Origin: Pseudarthrobacter siccitolerans
Lineage (GTDB): Bacteria > Actinomycetota > Actinomycetes > Actinomycetales > Micrococcaceae
NCBI RefSeq assembly: GCF_001046895.1
Contig: NZ_CAQI01000042.1
Span: 186,001-250,000 of the forward strand
Reading direction: 5' to 3'
DNA length: 64,000 nucleotides
Position numbers and translations under genes: made by a program. The notes beneath the pieces were generated by a model. It had not been told where the DNA came from. It made no database searches and was given only the letters and a program-made list of their open reading frames with translations. Of the stretch, positions 26,472 to 34,292 are shown piece after piece (the first letter of the stretch is position 1; every line of letters begins with the position of its first letter).

Positions 26472-27323
26472 CTAATTGGGCACGGATTGACCACTGTCAT
26501 GTCTCTGCCCCACGCCGGCGAGAGTGCTAAGGAGAGTCAGCGCCTGAGCGCTCGATGAATGCGGCTCTGCGTGGTAGGTGATGAGCTGTTGCCCGGGGGC
26601 GTCCCGGACGTCGAAGGCCTGGTAGGTCAGCACAAGGGGACCGACGGCTGGATGAAACAGATCTTTCGGGGCTTTGGTTTTACCCCGCACTTCATATTGG
26701 TCCCATAATTCGGCAAATCGTTCGCTCTCCGCGGTGAGCTCGTCAACAAGCTCCCGGATCCTGGCGTTCTGCGGATCATGCCCCATGGCATCGCGGACGT
26801 GCGCTACTGTGGCCTGCGCAGCACCATCCCAACGGCCATAGAAGCTCGTTCCTGCTGAATCGAGGAAAATCATCCGCACAAGATTGTCCTGCAAGGTAAA
26901 TGGTGAGTAGAGAACTCTGGCCAGGGAATTCATGGCAAGGAGATCGTGGGCGCGGTTGATGACGAATGCCGGTGTGGTGGTGAAATTGTCCATGAGCTCA
27001 AGCAGTGCGGGGCTGACCCACTCACGGGCGGGTGTCCTGCTTCGACTCTGTGATGCCCCTGCAAGAAGGAACAAATGCGTGCGGGCGTCATCATCGAAAT
27101 TCATTGCCCGCGCGATGGCATCCAGCACCTGCGGGGAAGGGTGTCGTTCACGGCCCTGTTCAAGCCGTGCGTAGTAGTCGCTGCTGACACCCGCGAGGAA
27201 GGCGATCTCTTCCCGGCGTAGCCCTTTGACCCGTCGGGTCCCATAGGTCGGGATGCCAACGTCAGAAGGGAGCAACTGAGCGCGTCGCGCCCGAAGGTAG
27301 TCACCGAGTTGGTTGGGTTTCAT
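26472..27323 (-). CDS. MmyB-type XRE-family transcriptional regulator
   Basis: A 283-residue regulator. The N-terminal helix-turn-helix (about 5-75) contains LRREEIAFLAGVSSDYYARLEQGRERHPSPQVLDAIARAM. The MmyB-like ligand-binding domain (about 95-275) contains TPAFVINRAHDLLAMNSLAR and VRMIFLDSAG. Actinobacterial relatives bind fatty acid-like ligands and often control an adjacent SDR or transporter. Here the MFS gene lies 143 bases downstream on the same strand and an SDR lies beyond. Its operator was not identified. Confidence 0.9.
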   Translation of the reverse strand: MKPNQLGDYLRARRAQLLPSDVGIPTYGTRRVKGLRREEIAFLAGVSSDYYARLEQGRERHPSPQVLDAIARAMNFDDDARTHLFLLAGASQSRSRTPAREWVSPALLELMDNFTTTPAFVINRAHDLLAMNSLARVLYSPFTLQDNLVRMIFLDSAGTSFYGRWDGAAQATVAHVRDAMGHDPQNARIRELVDELTAESERFAELWDQYEVRGKTKAPKDLFHPAVGPLVLTYQAFDVRDAPGQQLITYHAEPHSSSAQALTLLSTLAGVGQRHDSGQSVPN

Positions 27324-27794
27324 GCATCGAAGTCATGTCGAGGGCGGCGCCCACTACCTGGGTGGTTGCACCTAGTCTTGGCCTGTCCTGGATGAGAATG
27401 TTCGAATCAGCCGGAATGGTGACTAGCCCATGCCGAACCTCCGAGTGGAGCGGACCGGTGCTCTGAGCAGACCGTCTCTGACCCGGGGCGGGGCATTCCG
27501 CCACAGCGGCCTGTGGTGTACACCCCTTCTGTTCGGGTCCGAGTCCTTTAGTCGAACGGGACAGTGGCTCTCGAGAACGTCTTCCTCGGGATTCGCCCGA
27601 ATGCACTGACAACCACGCCGGGAGCAGGCACGAATTCATCTGAATCTTTCTGTATGAGGACATTTCAGTCCTGCCTGGTCGAGAACAAGTAACAGGCGCG
27701 TCGGAAGGACACCGTTTGGCGACGAATACCGCGTTCAAACGCCCTGCGAAACGGCATGCGGTGGTTCGAGTGATTTCTCGGCATGGTCTATCCA
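27324..27794. other. Non-coding stretch
   Basis: About 470 bases between the MmyB-type gene and a small conserved gene. Frames present here are of low-complexity shadow type. The promoter of the regulator must be near its right edge; nothing else stands out. Confidence 0.4.
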
Positions 27795-28079
27795 TCACCC
27801 GTCTGTATCGATATTGGGGCGTTGAGAGTCATATTCGCCTGGAGACTCAGCCTGACGGTTGAGTTGGGGATGCTCCCACGTGTAGTCGATCCATACTTCC
27901 AAGCCCGGATCCCGGGTGAACATCCTTCTCGTGGCAATTCCCATGGCCCGTAGCCACAGCGTGTCGTCGTTAGGGGTTACTGCGTCCACCGTCCCCGCGT
28001 CAATAGTCACTCCATTACGGCGAATTTCGACCCAGTGGCCCACAACAGGAGACCACGACATTTGGGGGTGAAACGACAT
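27795..28079 (-). CDS. Small conserved hypothetical protein (94 aa)
   Basis: A 94-residue protein with a compact beta-rich core: VGHWVEIRRNGVTIDAGTVDAV, then DDTLWLRAMGIATRRMFTRDPG and VWIDY. A second, divergent copy of the same family is encoded at 46911-47153 (IWIRRNG, GEVETVSPSGDALWLS, R.LYEKAEGYKAW). Conservation of RRNG, the V(D/E).V(T/S)P..D.LWL block and the R..(F/Y) block shows that both are real genes. The function is unknown; the look is of a small SH3-like barrel. Confidence 0.65.
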   Translation of the reverse strand: MSFHPQMSWSPVVGHWVEIRRNGVTIDAGTVDAVTPNDDTLWLRAMGIATRRMFTRDPGLEVWIDYTWEHPQLNRQAESPGEYDSQRPNIDTDG

Positions 28080-28188
28080 TCAAAGCCTTTCAGGGGGAAA
28101 CAATCATGGAATCGTCAACGAGGACCCAGCGTGCCCGGCTTCGGGGGCTTGTAGCGACCACGACCGTGCCGCACCAGATCCGCGGGCT

Positions 28189-29364
28189 TTAGTAGGAGCG
28201 GGGGAGACCAAGGACCTTGGTGGCAACGAAGGACTTGATCATGTTGTTGTTGACGGGAGCCACCTGGAACATGCGCGTTTCGCGGAACTTGCGTTCGACG
28301 TCGTACTCATCGACGAAGCCGTATCCGCCGTGGGTGTCGAGGCAGGCGTTGGCGGCGGCCCAACTGGCTTCGGAGGCGAGGTGTTTGGCCATGTTGGCCT
28401 CGGCGCCGCAGGGTTCTCCGGCGTCGAAGAGCCGGGCAGCTTCATAACGCATCATGTCTGCGGCGCGGACCTTCATGTAGGCGTCAGTGATGGGGAATTG
28501 CACGCCCTGGTTGCTGCCGATCTTGCGGCCGAACACCTCACGGCTGTTGGCGTATTCCACGCCCCGCTTCGTGAACCAATAGCCGTCACCGATCGCTTCG
28601 GAGGCGAGCAGAATGCGTTCGGCGTTCCAGCCGTCGATGACGTAGCGGAAGCCCTTGCCGACTTCGCCGATCACGGCCGATGCCGGGACGCGCATGCCGT
28701 GGTAGTGGATTTGGTTGGTTGCGTAGTTGAACATGGTGCGGACCTTGACCACCTCGAGCGTGTCAGGCTGTTCCTGGTGGACCTGGCGCAGGTCCACCAG
28801 GAACAGCGTCAGGCCGTGAGTTTTATCAGTTCCCTTGCCGTCGGGCTTCCCGGACGTGCGTGCCAAGACAAAGAGCAGGTCCGATTCCTCGATCCGGCTG
28901 GTCCAGCTCTTGTGGCCTGTGATGACGAAATCGTCGCCATCGCGCACGGCGGCCGTCTCGATGCTGGTGGTGTCCGAGCCGGCCTTGTCCTCGGTGATGG
29001 AGAAGGCCTGCAGCCGCAGCGAGCCGGCAGCGATCTGCGGCAGGTATTCGTTCTTCTGAGCCGCGTTACCGTGCCGGAGCAGCGCACCCATGGTGTACAT
29101 CTGCGCGTGGCATGCAGCCGAGTGGCCGCCGGACTTGTTGATTTCCTCCATTATGACGCTGGCCTCGGTCAGGCCCAGGCCCAGGCCGCCGTACTCGGCC
29201 GGGATTAGCGCCGAGAGCAGGCCGGCCTCGGTGAGGGTGTCTACGAACTCCTGCGGGTAGCGGCGGTTGCGGTCCGTCTCGCGCCAGTACGCATCCGGGA
29301 AGCCTTCGCACAGGAGGCGGGTCTGCTCGCGCAGCTGGTCCAGTCCGGTGGTCAGGGTTTGCAT
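28189..29364 (-). CDS. Acyl-CoA dehydrogenase
   Basis: A 391-residue FAD-dependent acyl-CoA dehydrogenase. It has the N-terminal helical domain, the beta-domain signature LQAFSITEDKAGSDTTSIET and VITGHKSWTSR, and the C-terminal helices with ACLDTHGGYGFVDEYDVERKFRE. AAGGAG lies before the ATG at 29364; a longer frame continues 249 bases upstream through the promoter and is not used. It is transcribed divergently from the MaoC-CitE-CaiB operon and shares a control region with two palindromes, so it probably introduces a double bond in the same pathway's CoA ester. Confidence 0.9.
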   Translation of the reverse strand: MQTLTTGLDQLREQTRLLCEGFPDAYWRETDRNRRYPQEFVDTLTEAGLLSALIPAEYGGLGLGLTEASVIMEEINKSGGHSAACHAQMYTMGALLRHGNAAQKNEYLPQIAAGSLRLQAFSITEDKAGSDTTSIETAAVRDGDDFVITGHKSWTSRIEESDLLFVLARTSGKPDGKGTDKTHGLTLFLVDLRQVHQEQPDTLEVVKVRTMFNYATNQIHYHGMRVPASAVIGEVGKGFRYVIDGWNAERILLASEAIGDGYWFTKRGVEYANSREVFGRKIGSNQGVQFPITDAYMKVRAADMMRYEAARLFDAGEPCGAEANMAKHLASEASWAAANACLDTHGGYGFVDEYDVERKFRETRMFQVAPVNNNMIKSFVATKVLGLPRSY

Positions 29365-29588
29365 CGTTGCTCCTTGAAATTGTTGCTGGCGACCCTCCGT
29401 CACCTCTGGAAAATGACCATACGTCAATATATTGGGATCTGGCAAGGGGCATGTAAACGGTTTATGCAAGCGGTAGATCCTTGACATTCTAATTCTTTTT
29501 CGGTCAAACTGGCGACTACTTGCCAATATATTGGGTGTCCAACGGTTAGCATTCGCCGGAGGCCGCCACGAACCTAAGGAGACCACCG
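29365..29588. promoter_or_regulatory. Divergent promoter region with two identical palindromic cores
   Basis: The region contains CAATATATTG at 29425-29434 and the longer perfect palindrome CCAATATATTGG at 29523-29534. On the minus strand TTGCCA (complement of 29440-29445) and TATGGT (complement of 29416-29421), 18 bases apart, form a plausible promoter with the first palindrome between the hexamers. On the plus strand TTGACA (29481-29486) with CAAACT (29505-29510) puts the second palindrome just past the expected start of transcription. Both placements suit repression, most likely by the FCD-type GntR protein encoded downstream. Confidence 0.6.
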
Positions 29589-30155
29589 ATGACCGAAGCA
29601 GCAACCCAGGCAACAGCCCGGGAAGGCGGAGTAGTGGAGGGCTGGACAGGTCGCCTGTTTGAAGACTTCACCCCCGGGGACATCTACTACCACCCGTTCG
29701 GCAAGACGGTCACAGAGGCGGACAACCAGTCCTTCACGCTGATGACGCAGAACGTGGCAAAAACGCACGTGGACCGCAATTTCGCCAAGGCCACCGAGTT
29801 CGGCCTTCCGCTGGTCAATTCCACTCTTACTCTCGCGCTGGTCACGGGCCAATCCACCATCGACCTGTCCATGAATGTCTTCGCGAACATGGGCTGGGAC
29901 GAGGTCCGCATGCCGAACCCGGTCTATGAAGGCGACACGATCTACTCGCGGTCCAAGGTCCTCTCCGTTCGGGAGTCGAAGTCCCGCCCCAACCTGGGCC
30001 TGGTCACTGTCGCCACCGAGGGCTTCAACCAGGACAGCAAAATCGTGATCAGCTACCGCCGCACGTTTATGGTGTACCGGCAGGGCCACCTCCCTGGCGT
30101 CGAATCCGCCCGTCCGGATGAGTCCACCCTGCCCTCGGTCGGGGACTTCCAGTGA
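29589..30155 (+). CDS. MaoC-family hydratase (itaconyl/mesaconyl-CoA hydratase-like)
   Basis: A 188-residue hot-dog-fold protein. It shows FEDFTPGDIYYHPFGKTVTEADNQSFTLMTQN, then TEFGLPLVNSTLTLALVTG and MGWDEVRMPNPVYEGDTIYSRSKVL. This is the branch of MaoC proteins that hydrates branched dicarboxylyl-CoA esters such as itaconyl- or mesaconyl-CoA. The following CitE-like lyase and CoA-transferase fit that role. Its stop overlaps the next start by 4 bases. The exact substrate is inferred from the gene set only. Confidence 0.82.
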   Translation: MTEAATQATAREGGVVEGWTGRLFEDFTPGDIYYHPFGKTVTEADNQSFTLMTQNVAKTHVDRNFAKATEFGLPLVNSTLTLALVTGQSTIDLSMNVFANMGWDEVRMPNPVYEGDTIYSRSKVLSVRESKSRPNLGLVTVATEGFNQDSKIVISYRRTFMVYRQGHLPGVESARPDESTLPSVGDFQ

Positions 30156-31033
30156 CGGCCGAGCCTCAGGTTGTGGCCACGGTGGGCACCGCCACGGAAA
30201 ATGTCGTCGCGGCGGTCACCGCCTTGTTTGTTCCCGGTGACCGTCCCGACCGGTTCGCCAAGGCAGCCGCCGCGGGTGCCGGCGTCGTGATCATTGATCT
30301 GGAAGACGCCGTGGCACTTGACGCCAAGTCCGCAGCCTTGGCTGCGGCCGTGGAGGCTGTGGCACCGTCCGACGGCGGCGCAGCGGTGCGTGCCTTGGTG
30401 CGGGTGAACCCGCAGGGTTCCGGCCATTACGACGCCGACATCACCTTGCTGCTGTCCGCCGTCCGCACGCCGGGGTCAGGTCTGCTGGGCATCGTCGTGC
30501 CGAAGGCGGAAGACGCCGGTGCACTGCGGCAACTGCGAGCGGACCTGCCAAAACATCTGGCGCTGGTGCCGCTAGTTGAATCCGCGCTCGGCGTGGTGAA
30601 CGCCGTGGAGCTGGCACGCGTGCCGGGCGTTACCCGGCTGGCCTTCGGCGCCATCGATTTCGCCCTGGACATCGACGCCGACGGAGGGGACCGATTCCTG
30701 GACCACGCCCGGGCGCAGCTGGTCCTGGCCTCCCGCGCGGCCGGCATCGCGGCGCCGCTCGACTCGCCCTCCACAGACATCAAGGACACCGGCAAGGTTG
30801 CCGATTCAGCCCGGCTCGCCCGGAACTTCGGGTTCGGCGGAAAACTGTGCATCCACCCCGCCCAGCTGGCGGCCGTGCAAGGGACGTTCGCTCCCGCGGA
30901 GGCGGACGTAGAGTGGGCGCTGTCGGTCATCAGAGCCGAAGGCGGCGCCGCCCAGGTGGACGGCCAGATGATAGACCGTCCCGTCACCGAGCGGGCCAGA
31001 CGTATCCTGCAGCGCGCAGGGAAGGAGCAATAA
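30152..31033 (+). CDS. HpcH/HpaI (CitE-like) CoA-ester lyase
   Basis: A 293-residue TIM-barrel lyase. It shows ALFVPGDRPDRFAKAAAAGAGVVIIDLEDAV (about 23-54), then LVRVNP (about 88), the metal-binding VPLVESALGVVNAVELA and AFGAIDFALDIDADGG, and GFGGKLCIHPAQL near the C-terminus. CitE-like enzymes cleave citramalyl-CoA, methylmalyl-CoA or malyl-CoA into two smaller units. Overlap with the MaoC gene and immediate contact with the CoA-transferase gene indicate one pathway: activation, hydration, lysis. Confidence 0.88.
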   Translation: MTAEPQVVATVGTATENVVAAVTALFVPGDRPDRFAKAAAAGAGVVIIDLEDAVALDAKSAALAAAVEAVAPSDGGAAVRALVRVNPQGSGHYDADITLLLSAVRTPGSGLLGIVVPKAEDAGALRQLRADLPKHLALVPLVESALGVVNAVELARVPGVTRLAFGAIDFALDIDADGGDRFLDHARAQLVLASRAAGIAAPLDSPSTDIKDTGKVADSARLARNFGFGGKLCIHPAQLAAVQGTFAPAEADVEWALSVIRAEGGAAQVDGQMIDRPVTERARRILQRAGKEQ

Positions 31034-32206
31034 ATGGGCGCCCTGCCACTGGCGGGCATCACCGTCATCTCCCTCGAACAGGCCGTCGCCGCCCCGTTCG
31101 CCACGCGCCAACTCGCCGATCTGGGCGCCCGCGTGATCAAGGTCGAACGGGACACCGGGGACTTCGCCCGCGGCTATGACACCAAGGTCCACGGCATGGC
31201 CAGCTACTTCGTATGGCTGAACCGGTCCAAGGAAAGCATCGTCCTGGACCTGAAGTCCGCAGAGGGCATGGCCGTGTTGCGCAAGCTGGTATCCACCGCT
31301 GACGTGCTGGTCCAGAATCTGGCGCCAGGCGCCGTCGAACGCCTGGGTCTGGGACCGGACGAAGCGCTGGCGCTGAACCCGCGGCTGATCCATGCCTCGA
31401 TCTCCGGCTACGGCCGCGGCGGGTCCTACGAACAGAAGAAGGCCTACGATCTACTGGTCCAGTGCGAGGCCGGCCTGCTGAGCGTCACCGGCACGCCGGA
31501 TTCCCCGGCCAAGGTGGGTGTATCCATCGCCGACATCTCGGCCGGTATGTACACCTATTCCGGAATCCTGACTTCCTTGCTGCAGCGGGCCACCACAGGC
31601 CGCGGCGATGTTTTGGAAGTCTCCATGCTCGAGGCGCTGGGCGAATGGATGGCCCAGCCATACTTCTACGCCGAATATGGCGGAGCCCCGCCCGCCCGCA
31701 GCGGCGCCCAACACGCCAGCATCGCGCCTTACGGACCATTCGGTGCGGCCGACGGCACTGTGTTCTTCGGCATCCAGAATGAGCGCGAATGGGCCAAGTT
31801 CTGCACGGACGTGCTGCAGCAGCCGGCGCTGGCTCAGGACGGCCGCTTCGCCGGCAACGCGCTGCGCGTGGACAACCGTGCGGCACTGCACGATGCCATC
31901 AACGCGGTTCTGGGTGCTTTGCCGGCAGCCGAGGTCCTGTCCCGGCTAGACGCGACCGGAATTGCCAATGCCCAGCTGCGGGACATGCACGAGTTCGCCG
32001 CGCACCCTCAACTGGCAGAGCGCAACCGCTGGCAAGACGTTGAATCCCCGGCGGGCCCGCTGCGCAGCCTGCTGCCCCCCGTCTCGTCCCGGGAAGCGGA
32101 CGTCAGGATGGATCCGGTGCCGGAGATCGGCCAGCACACCGAAAAGATCCTGGCCGAACTGGGGCTGCACACGCCCGGTCCGGCCCGGCCCGGAACCATC
32201 AACTGA
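31034..32206 (+). CDS. CaiB/BaiF-family CoA-transferase
   Basis: A 390-residue class III CoA-transferase. It begins LAGITVISLEQAVAAPFATRQLADLGARVIKVE. The catalytic Asp is in KKAYDLLVQCEAGLLSVTG (about 148), and ARSGAQHASIAPYGPF follows in the second half. It starts directly after the lyase stop, so the genes are coupled. In this context it would activate a dicarboxylate (itaconate, mesaconate or a relative) with succinyl-CoA or another donor; this is inference from neighbours. Confidence 0.9.
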   Translation: MGALPLAGITVISLEQAVAAPFATRQLADLGARVIKVERDTGDFARGYDTKVHGMASYFVWLNRSKESIVLDLKSAEGMAVLRKLVSTADVLVQNLAPGAVERLGLGPDEALALNPRLIHASISGYGRGGSYEQKKAYDLLVQCEAGLLSVTGTPDSPAKVGVSIADISAGMYTYSGILTSLLQRATTGRGDVLEVSMLEALGEWMAQPYFYAEYGGAPPARSGAQHASIAPYGPFGAADGTVFFGIQNEREWAKFCTDVLQQPALAQDGRFAGNALRVDNRAALHDAINAVLGALPAAEVLSRLDATGIANAQLRDMHEFAAHPQLAERNRWQDVESPAGPLRSLLPPVSSREADVRMDPVPEIGQHTEKILAELGLHTPGPARPGTIN

Positions 32207-32223
32207 ATCACCCCTGATTGCGC

Positions 32224-32266
32224 ATCAGCCACGGCTGATCTGTACCCCAGGCAAGCCGTGGCTGAT
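32224..32266. terminator. Hairpin between CoA-transferase and GntR genes
   Basis: A perfect 13-base inverted repeat (ATCAGCCACGGCT at 32224-32236, complement at 32254-32266) with a 17-base loop. It starts 18 bases after the CoA-transferase stop and ends about 45 bases before the regulator start. There is no T-run. It could be a terminator or attenuator separating the catabolic genes from their regulator. Confidence 0.5.
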
Positions 32267-32311
32267 GCCGTATGTTAGGTGGGGAAATTGATCAGAAAGA
32301 GTCCGCAGCCC

Positions 32312-33064
32312 ATGACCAGCCGTAGCCCCCGTAGCAGCGCCCGCCCGCAACTGAGCGAAAAGGCAACCGCCCATATCCGGGGCCTCATCATGTCCGGTGA
32401 AATACGGCCCGGGACCTTGGTCCGCCCCGAGACCATCGGCGAGGACTTAGGAATCTCCACCACGCCGGCGCGCGAGGCGCTGCAGGCCCTCAGGGTGGAA
32501 GGCTTCCTGGAACTCGTGCCGCGGCGCGGGTTCGTCGTGGCACCACTTACCGGACAGGACATCCGGGACCTTTTCCAGGTGCAGGCCCTCATCGGCGGGG
32601 AACTTGCCGCCCGGGCCGCCACCAAGGCCACGGCGCAGGACGTGGCCGAGCTCGAGGCACTGCACCACGAGCTGATCGCGGCCGCCGCCCGGAACGACCA
32701 CGATCGGCTCGAAGAGAAGAATCACGCCTTCCATCGCGAGATCAACCTGATGGCCGATTCCCGGAAGATCATCTGGATGCTGGGCCTGGTCACCCGCTAC
32801 GTCCCGAGACAGTTCTATTCCTCCATCCCGGGCTGGCCCCAGGCAACCGTCACTGACCACGAGGAACTGCTAGAGGGAATCCGCTCAGGGGACTCGGACA
32901 AGACACGTGCAGCCATGGTGGCTCACATCATACATTCCGGGGAACTGCTCGCAGCCAACTTTGACGAACGACTGGCCGAACCTCTTCCGGCAACCGATGC
33001 GGAACTCACCCAAGGAAAGACCGGGACGAGCCGCTTTGAGGCGTCCGTGAACGCCACAAGCTAG
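32312..33064 (+). CDS. GntR-family regulator with FCD domain
   Basis: About 250 residues. The winged helix (about 14-75) contains LSEKATAHIRGLIMSGEIRPG and GISTTPAREALQALRVEGFLELVPRRGFVV. A helical FCD ligand domain (about 85-225) contains HAFHREINLMADS, which provides His/Asp metal or ligand-binding positions. The start is uncertain: a GTG at 32279 is in frame, but the ATG at 32312 is more natural. The position at the end of the catabolic operon and the two palindromes in the divergent promoter make it the likely local repressor. Confidence 0.85.
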   Translation: MTSRSPRSSARPQLSEKATAHIRGLIMSGEIRPGTLVRPETIGEDLGISTTPAREALQALRVEGFLELVPRRGFVVAPLTGQDIRDLFQVQALIGGELAARAATKATAQDVAELEALHHELIAAAARNDHDRLEEKNHAFHREINLMADSRKIIWMLGLVTRYVPRQFYSSIPGWPQATVTDHEELLEGIRSGDSDKTRAAMVAHIIHSGELLAANFDERLAEPLPATDAELTQGKTGTSRFEASVNATS

Positions 33065-33596
33065 CGGCTGGTATCACGTCCGGAGTTGATCGGCGCCTGC
33101 TCGAGCATAAGCTCTTTAACTCTGAAAGCCTCCTGAACCCAGCAGATTCGGGGTGTGGCACGAGCCCTGGTGCATCCCTATCTGGAGGACATGCCCTCGG
33201 AGTTTGTGGGTCTGTCGGTACCCGCGAGAACCCAGAGTTGGTCGGATCGGTCCTGGCTACCGTCCACGCATCAGCCAGAATTTCGATGTCAGCAGGGCGC
33301 ACACACATGGTCTTTACGCTTTCCTGCACCTCCGGGAGTGCACCCTTAAGTATGTTGGTGGTGCGGCCTCGGTAATCACGGAATTGGAACAGCGCCAGTT
33401 GCGGTCTACGATCCGTTACCCCGGGGATTCCAGGTGCAGGGCGGGCTGCCGGACACCTACGCGCCAAACATCCCATGGAAACAGGATCCGACACGCCGCG
33501 TATGTCACTGAAGCTTCCATGCGCGAATCGTGTGCAACACTGAAGTTTCAGTCTTTGCCGCGCCCGCGGCACCGATGCCTGTTCAGGAGGCCTGCC
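33065..33596. other. Non-coding stretch with a possible aldolase fragment
   Basis: About 530 bases without an intact gene. A minus-strand frame around 33190-33410 reads ILKGALPEVQESVKTMCVRPADIEILADA, followed by SGFSRVPTDPQTP. The CVRPADI part resembles the VCV.PADV motif of deoxyribose-phosphate aldolase (DeoC), so this may be a DeoC remnant. It marks the left border of the island of unknown genes that follows. Confidence 0.3.
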
Positions 33597-34292
33597 GTGG
33601 TTCCAAACTCTCCCACCGATGCACTCGGACTCCATGCTCCGACAATTCGCGACTTGCTCGTTCAGGCTGCGCGATCCCGGCATAGCCGTTTCGCCGAGGC
33701 GCACCAGATTTCGGAATCCCGGTACGCGATGGGGTTTGGCACCCAGTGGCGGGACCTGCTCGATGACGCCCACGAAGCACTGACGGCGCGCGGTTTTCAG
33801 TCGTACAAACTGCCTCCGGCCAATTACAAGCTCCCCGTGGTTAATGACTGCCTCGTCTATCTGTGGAGGGTTCCTGAAGCTGTTGACGCGGTTGCCTCAT
33901 TCGCGACAAGCCCGACGAAGAGGAACGGGTTCATCGCGCCGCCTCTGGATCCGATGTTGTTCGACCCGGCATTGTTGGCTGGTCCTGAGCCTGTCGAAGC
34001 TGCAGACGACGAGACAGAGCTCGAGCGTGTCGTACGCGAGGTCGGCGATACGATGCCGCTGGTGCTTGTCATGATCCAGTCTTCACCCCGTCAGTTGCAG
34101 TCGATCGAATGGGCAATCGCTGAACTCAACCATGTGACCGACGAGGTTGTGCTTCGCGGGCATGAATCCATCTGGCAGCCGGAACTAAATGCGGCCGACG
34201 CGTCGTTCGATGTCGAGTCGTTCGATAGTGGTGTGCCGGTCGTGCCCGCCGTCGAGCTGCAGAAGCAGGAGGCTACGCAGTCGGATGCGTGA
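33597..34292 (+). CDS. Unknown protein paired with an ImmA/IrrE gene
   Basis: A 231-residue protein starting at GTG with AGGAGG 7 bases upstream, which decides the start. No membrane segment or known fold is seen. Notable stretches are SRYAMGFGTQWRDLLDDAHEAL (about 40-61), KLPVVNDCLVYLWRVPEAVDAV (about 76-97) and MPLVLVMIQSSPRQLQSIEWAIAEL (about 158-182). Its stop overlaps the start of the Xre-ImmA gene by 8 bases, so the two are made together. The pairing suggests that it is the target, toxin or partner of the protease; the function is unknown. Confidence 0.7.
   Translation: MVPNSPTDALGLHAPTIRDLLVQAARSRHSRFAEAHQISESRYAMGFGTQWRDLLDDAHEALTARGFQSYKLPPANYKLPVVNDCLVYLWRVPEAVDAVASFATSPTKRNGFIAPPLDPMLFDPALLAGPEPVEAADDETELERVVREVGDTMPLVLVMIQSSPRQLQSIEWAIAELNHVTDEVVLRGHESIWQPELNAADASFDVESFDSGVPVVPAVELQKQEATQSDA

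Noticed and set aside
27301..27798. 165-residue minus-strand open frame upstream of the MmyB-type gene
   Set aside because: No start signal, Arg/Ser/Pro-rich random composition and overlap with the regulator start.
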